A stretch of 64,000 bases of DNA, from positions 1-64,000 of the forward strand of contig CAIZGX010000035.1 of assembly GCA_903932685.1 (NCBI GenBank), written 5' to 3'. Of the stretch, positions 60,673 to 64,000 are shown in pieces. Origin of the DNA: an uncultured Bacteroidota bacterium (GTDB taxonomy: Bacteria > Bacteroidota > Bacteroidia > Flavobacteriales_D > Sanyastnellaceae). Positions within the stretch are counted from its first letter, which is position 1; each line of letters opens with the position of its first letter. Made by a program: the position numbers and the translations under genes. The notes under the pieces were generated by a model that saw nothing but the letters and a program-made list of their open reading frames with translations, had not been told where the DNA came from and did not search any database.

Positions 60673-63600
60673 TTAACGAATCACAGTTACGTGTCCAATT
60701 AATTCTTGTCTTCGTTCTATACTGTCGAAAGTCAACTTCCAAGTATAGACATCATTCGGCACGAAGTACTCTTTGTACCCCCCTACCCAAGGCTCATTCG
60801 GGTTATTCGTTTCGAAAATCATGATGCCCCAACGGTCGAAAATTTGAAGATGAAAACCAGTTAAGTTATCTCCAACCACCAAGAACACATCGTTCAGTCC
60901 GTCGCCGTTTGGTGTAATTGCATTCGGGACATATACTGGAAAATATGGACGAACATAAACCGAATCTATTCCTGCACAACCAGTGCTATTTGTGGCAGAC
61001 AAATAGTACCAAGTAGGTTCCGTTGGAACGGCCGTAGGGTATGGACAATCGGTACAAGAGAGTCCTAAAGCGGGAGACCAATTGTAACTCAATCCAAATG
61101 TATTTCCGAATAAGGAAGCGCTTCCCGGATAATCGAAGTATTGATCAGGACCAGCATCTACTTCGGGTAACAGAAGAATGTTCATGTACAACGAATCAGT
61201 GTCGGCGCATCCGTTCACATCTGTTCCAATTACAGTGATCCATTGCGAAAACGGAGCATTCGCTAACGTTGAACTCGCCGAAGCATTCACAACACTGCTA
61301 TACGGCAACCACGAATAAAAATCAGCTCCGCTTGCTTCAATCGGATAGTATCCGCCCAAGCAAACAGTGCCACCTTCGGAAGCCTCGACATTCAAATCAA
61401 TCACATTTATTGACACTTCTGAATTGCCCGCGCCGCAAGAATTCGTAATAGAAACATTGTATGTTATTGAATTATCGGGTGATGCCGTAGGATTTTGAAT
61501 GTTCGTCGCATTCAATCCAGTTAAGGGTGTCCAAGTATATGTCAGTCCCTCTTCAGATTGCAGCACCACGCTTTCACCAAGGCACAATTGAATCGTCGGA
61601 TAAACGACTCCACCGGGAACAGTCTGTTCAACAAAGACATAACAACTGTCTGTGGCTTCACAACCTTCGGGCGTAGTTATGGTGACAAAAAATTGTTCAT
61701 CAACAGTTGGCGTTGCTGTCGTGTTTGCGGTATTCAAAGAACTCAAAGAAGTTGAACTTTGCCACAGATAAGAAACTCCTCCAGATGCTGCAAGTGGTTG
61801 TGAATCTCCGATGCAAATGGTATGATCAGGGCCCGCTTCTGCGACAGGAACAATCACATTCACATAAACTCCTACTGTATCGCTTCCACATGCATTGAAA
61901 TCTGAAACATAATAGTTCTCTGAATTTGCAGGCGTTGCATCGGCAGTGCTTCCGTTTAGGTTTGAAAGTGTTGCATTGTTCAACCACAATAAATTATTCG
62001 AACCGGTTGCGTTAAGCGTAACAGTTTCTCCAAAACAAATGGGATTCACACTTGCGATTGTTGGAGGAATAAATTCGATAATTTGAAGATCCACCGTTGC
62101 GGTATCTGAAACGTAGCAATCATTTATATCGGAAGCAATCATGGAAATTGTAACATTTCCAACTGTATCAAATACGTGACTGGGTTCAAAGGCTGTGCTT
62201 GTAAAACCATCTCCGAAATTCCAAATAAAATCAGAAGCATTCAACGTTCCATTCGTGAATTGGGCAGGAGTTCCTACACAAATTTCAGATGGTCCTTGAA
62301 CATTCGCTATGGCCTCTAACTGTCCCAAATCGAAACGGAAAACTGCCAGGTTACAACCGAAACTGTTGTTGGTTGAGGACCATGCTCCGGGAGTGGTTGG
62401 AAAGTCATCGTTGTTCTGACAACCCGCGCAAACTGCTTGATATACAGATCCACTTTTATCGAAACGAGACGTCCCGCCATCCACGTGTTCCGCACTTGAA
62501 CTTCCTCCGAGAAAAGATCCATAGACCAACTGCGTTGCGCTTGCATTCAGAACGGCCAAATAAAAATCGCTTCCGTCGGTTGTCGATTGAAAAGCATCTG
62601 CTGTAATTGGTAGATTATTCGTGGTGCTGTAATAGGCCAAACATGTTAGTGCAGGACAGGTTAACGAATTTGTATGTCCACCCCACCCACTGAAATAAAT
62701 TTGATTGCAATCACTAACTAGAAATGCAGTCGGTGAAATATCTATTTCCCCGCTGCCGGTTCCAATGGTGGTATTCCAGTTGAGTGTACTTAATATTGGA
62801 TTGTATTGACGAATGAATTGTCCACTGTTAGTCTGACCGTATAACCCTGGAGTTATGCTCATGGTTCCTGCAGTTTGTCCGAGACAATAGACATTATCGT
62901 TTAAATCGGTTTGAATGAAATATGCCTGATCGTATTCTCCTGTACCAATAAACGTTCCTGCAACTGGGGTAAATGTATTTGCATCTATCCGAAGTATAAA
63001 TCCATCCGTTGCACCATTCCAATTGGGATCTTGACCGTTCGAACAGAATGGAAAATTCTGACTTTGGGTTCCTCCTGCTAAAAGCAAATCTCCATCGTTT
63101 GCAAATTCCAATGCATAAATGGCATCTGCACCTGAACCACCGAAATACGATGACCAAAGGAGCATGCTCAAACTCGGATTTAGTTTCGCCACATAACCGT
63201 CACTGTCTCCTCCCCCGTAGTTGGGCTGTGTGGAGCCTCCGGCTATGTCCGAATTACCGCGAACACAAGATCCAATAAATATATTGTTGTTGCCGTCAAC
63301 GTTCACTTCTCCGCGAAAAGCGTCGCCGTAATTGTAGAATAATTCGTTGGCATAATTCAACCCATCATTAGACGCGTCGCCCAAAAAAGTTGACCCCGCC
63401 AAAGTTCCGCTAGCATTGAATTTAGATATGAAAAAATCACAGCCATCTGGATGTCCACTTGTAAAAAACGAGGACATCATTAACGGAGCTCCTCCGTTGA
63501 ATAAGGGTTGGAAAGAGCCCAACGTGGTGGGAAAGTCACTACTTCCAGTTACACCAAAAACGATGATACGATCGAGATTATCTACAACAACGCTATGCGG

Positions 63601-64000
63601 TGTTTCTTGATGAAGTCCGCCTAAGTAAGTGCTATACAAAAGTCCAGATCCCGTTGCATCGAACTTCGATATCGCTACATCGAAATAATTGCCCGCATTG
63701 GGATTAAACGTCGAGCTGAAAGCGTTCGCCGTTATCGGATAATTGTTAGCGAAGACACTTGCGCCTGAAACCAAGTTTCCATTCAAATCATCGCATGCCG
63801 TAAATCCAAAATTATTCGCGGAAGAGCCTATGAATGTTGAGAATGCAATTTCGGGGTCAATGATAAGAGCGAAGTCTGAATCGTATTCACCCAACTCAAA
63901 TTGAATTCGATTTCCTTGCAACACATAATCGCATTTCACTTCAATGAAGTGTCCATTAATAGATTGAAAAGCAAACGGTTTCGACTCGTAAATTCTTCCC
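60673..64000 (-). CDS. Giant secreted beta-propeller/PKD protein with gliding-type (type B) C-terminal domain, partial
   Basis: The reading frame is open to the window edge, so the N-terminus lies beyond position 64000; 1108 codons are seen here. An N-terminal part (FELGEYDSDFALIIDPEIAF) leads into SBBP-type beta-propeller repeats (KFDATGSGLLYSTYLGG, KFNASGTLAGSTFLGD, KLNPSLSMLLWSSYFGG). A PKD domain (FIWNFGDGFTSTAFEPSHVF) follows. Then come several Ig-like repeats of about 80 residues with TCxGxxxxL openings. The end is the gliding-associated CHU_C domain: YVPNAITPNGDGLNDVFLV, LQIFDRWGIMIFET. This marks type IX (type B) cargo for the PorU/PorV system nearby. Confidence 0.9.
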   Translation of the reverse strand, partial: GRIYESKPFAFQSINGHFIEVKCDYVLQGNRIQFELGEYDSDFALIIDPEIAFSTFIGSSANNFGFTACDDLNGNLVSGASVFANNYPITANAFSSTFNPNAGNYFDVAISKFDATGSGLLYSTYLGGLHQETPHSVVVDNLDRIIVFGVTGSSDFPTTLGSFQPLFNGGAPLMMSSFFTSGHPDGCDFFISKFNASGTLAGSTFLGDASNDGLNYANELFYNYGDAFRGEVNVDGNNNIFIGSCVRGNSDIAGGSTQPNYGGGDSDGYVAKLNPSLSMLLWSSYFGGSGADAIYALEFANDGDLLLAGGTQSQNFPFCSNGQDPNWNGATDGFILRIDANTFTPVAGTFIGTGEYDQAYFIQTDLNDNVYCLGQTAGTMSITPGLYGQTNSGQFIRQYNPILSTLNWNTTIGTGSGEIDISPTAFLVSDCNQIYFSGWGGHTNSLTCPALTCLAYYSTTNNLPITADAFQSTTDGSDFYLAVLNASATQLVYGSFLGGSSSAEHVDGGTSRFDKSGSVYQAVCAGCQNNDDFPTTPGAWSSTNNSFGCNLAVFRFDLGQLEAIANVQGPSEICVGTPAQFTNGTLNASDFIWNFGDGFTSTAFEPSHVFDTVGNVTISMIASDINDCYVSDTATVDLQIIEFIPPTIASVNPICFGETVTLNATGSNNLLWLNNATLSNLNGSTADATPANSENYYVSDFNACGSDTVGVYVNVIVPVAEAGPDHTICIGDSQPLAASGGVSYLWQSSTSLSSLNTANTTATPTVDEQFFVTITTPEGCEATDSCYVFVEQTVPGGVVYPTIQLCLGESVVLQSEEGLTYTWTPLTGLNATNIQNPTASPDNSITYNVSITNSCGAGNSEVSINVIDLNVEASEGGTVCLGGYYPIEASGADFYSWLPYSSVVNASASSTLANAPFSQWITVIGTDVNGCADTDSLYMNILLLPEVDAGPDQYFDYPGSASLFGNTFGLSYNWSPALGLSCTDCPYPTAVPTEPTWYYLSATNSTGCAGIDSVYVRPYFPVYVPNAITPNGDGLNDVFLVVGDNLTGFHLQIFDRWGIMIFETNNPNEPWVGGYKEYFVPNDVYTWKLTFDSIERRQELIGHVTVIR

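Noticed and set aside
1-64000. Mobile elements, prophage, CRISPR or defence genes
   Set aside because: No transposase, integrase, phage structural, cas or restriction-modification genes, and no terminal inverted repeats flanking any gene, were seen on either strand.

Overview
The window is a stretch of a Bacteroidota chromosome, most likely a flavobacterial lineage (Flavobacteriales). The signs are type IX secretion and gliding genes (porU, porV, gldJ, a PorP/SprF protein, a secreted protein with a gliding-type C-terminal domain), Bacteroidota-only families (DUF4271, DUF4292, DUF2723), and TAnnTTTG-type promoter boxes a few bases before start codons. It is gene-dense: no gap above 300 bases, convergent genes that abut or share stop codons, and many TAATG or ATGA overlaps. 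I see no rRNA, tRNA, CRISPR array, insertion sequence, prophage or replication origin.

Layout, 0-9.4 kb: the tail of an upstream gene (possibly SPOR domain), the tyrosine-catabolism pair hmgA-hpd, a LolC/E-type permease, dprA, hemD, DUF4271, an rRNA pseudouridine synthase with a long disordered repeat head, rplY and prs. 9.5-11.2 kb is the most accessory-looking stretch: DUF2752, a lipoprotein fused to a Pmp3-like tail, a small Cys-containing lipoprotein, and a divergent XRE regulator. Between the last two lie three identical-format palindromes (GTTGT-N8-ACAAC).

11.2-26.8 kb is housekeeping: pth, a methyltransferase, rbfA, a GNAT, aspartokinase, cobalamin adenosyltransferase, a MORN-repeat protein, NamZ-type muramidase, a second LolC/E-type permease, a cystathionine beta-synthase-like enzyme, rocD, ndk, icd, a lipoprotein, a LuxE-like acyl-activating protein, tyrS and murF. 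26.8-34.9 kb is the type IX secretion/gliding cluster: gldJ, PorP/SprF, then divergent porU-porV, followed by ispF.

35.4-49.3 kb is a long minus-strand run. It starts with ctaB, two cytochrome oxidase subunit III genes, subunit IV, a ligandless SCO-like protein, a canonical SCO protein, DUF420 and a small CxxC membrane protein. It continues with a TolC/HlyD efflux pair, tsaB, a Rieske-fold protein that has lost its cluster ligands, methylmalonyl-CoA epimerase, a large DUF2723 membrane protein and a radical SAM/SPASM protein. Oxidase subunits I and II are not in the window.

49.3-64 kb: a RemB/Wzi-like outer-membrane protein, an Rsh (p)ppGpp enzyme, a PcrB-type prenyltransferase, 3-hydroxyanthranilate dioxygenase, the block EnvC - DUF4292 - TPR lipoprotein - nucleotidyltransferase, dut, an enoyl-CoA hydratase, and the C-terminal 1.1 kb-codon part of a giant secreted protein that runs off the window and is probably cargo for the type IX machinery.

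I found no obvious large undescribed system. The best leads are the XRE/palindrome/lipoprotein unit near 10.8 kb, the ligandless Rieske-like protein at 40.2 kb and the ligandless SCO paralogue at 45.4 kb.
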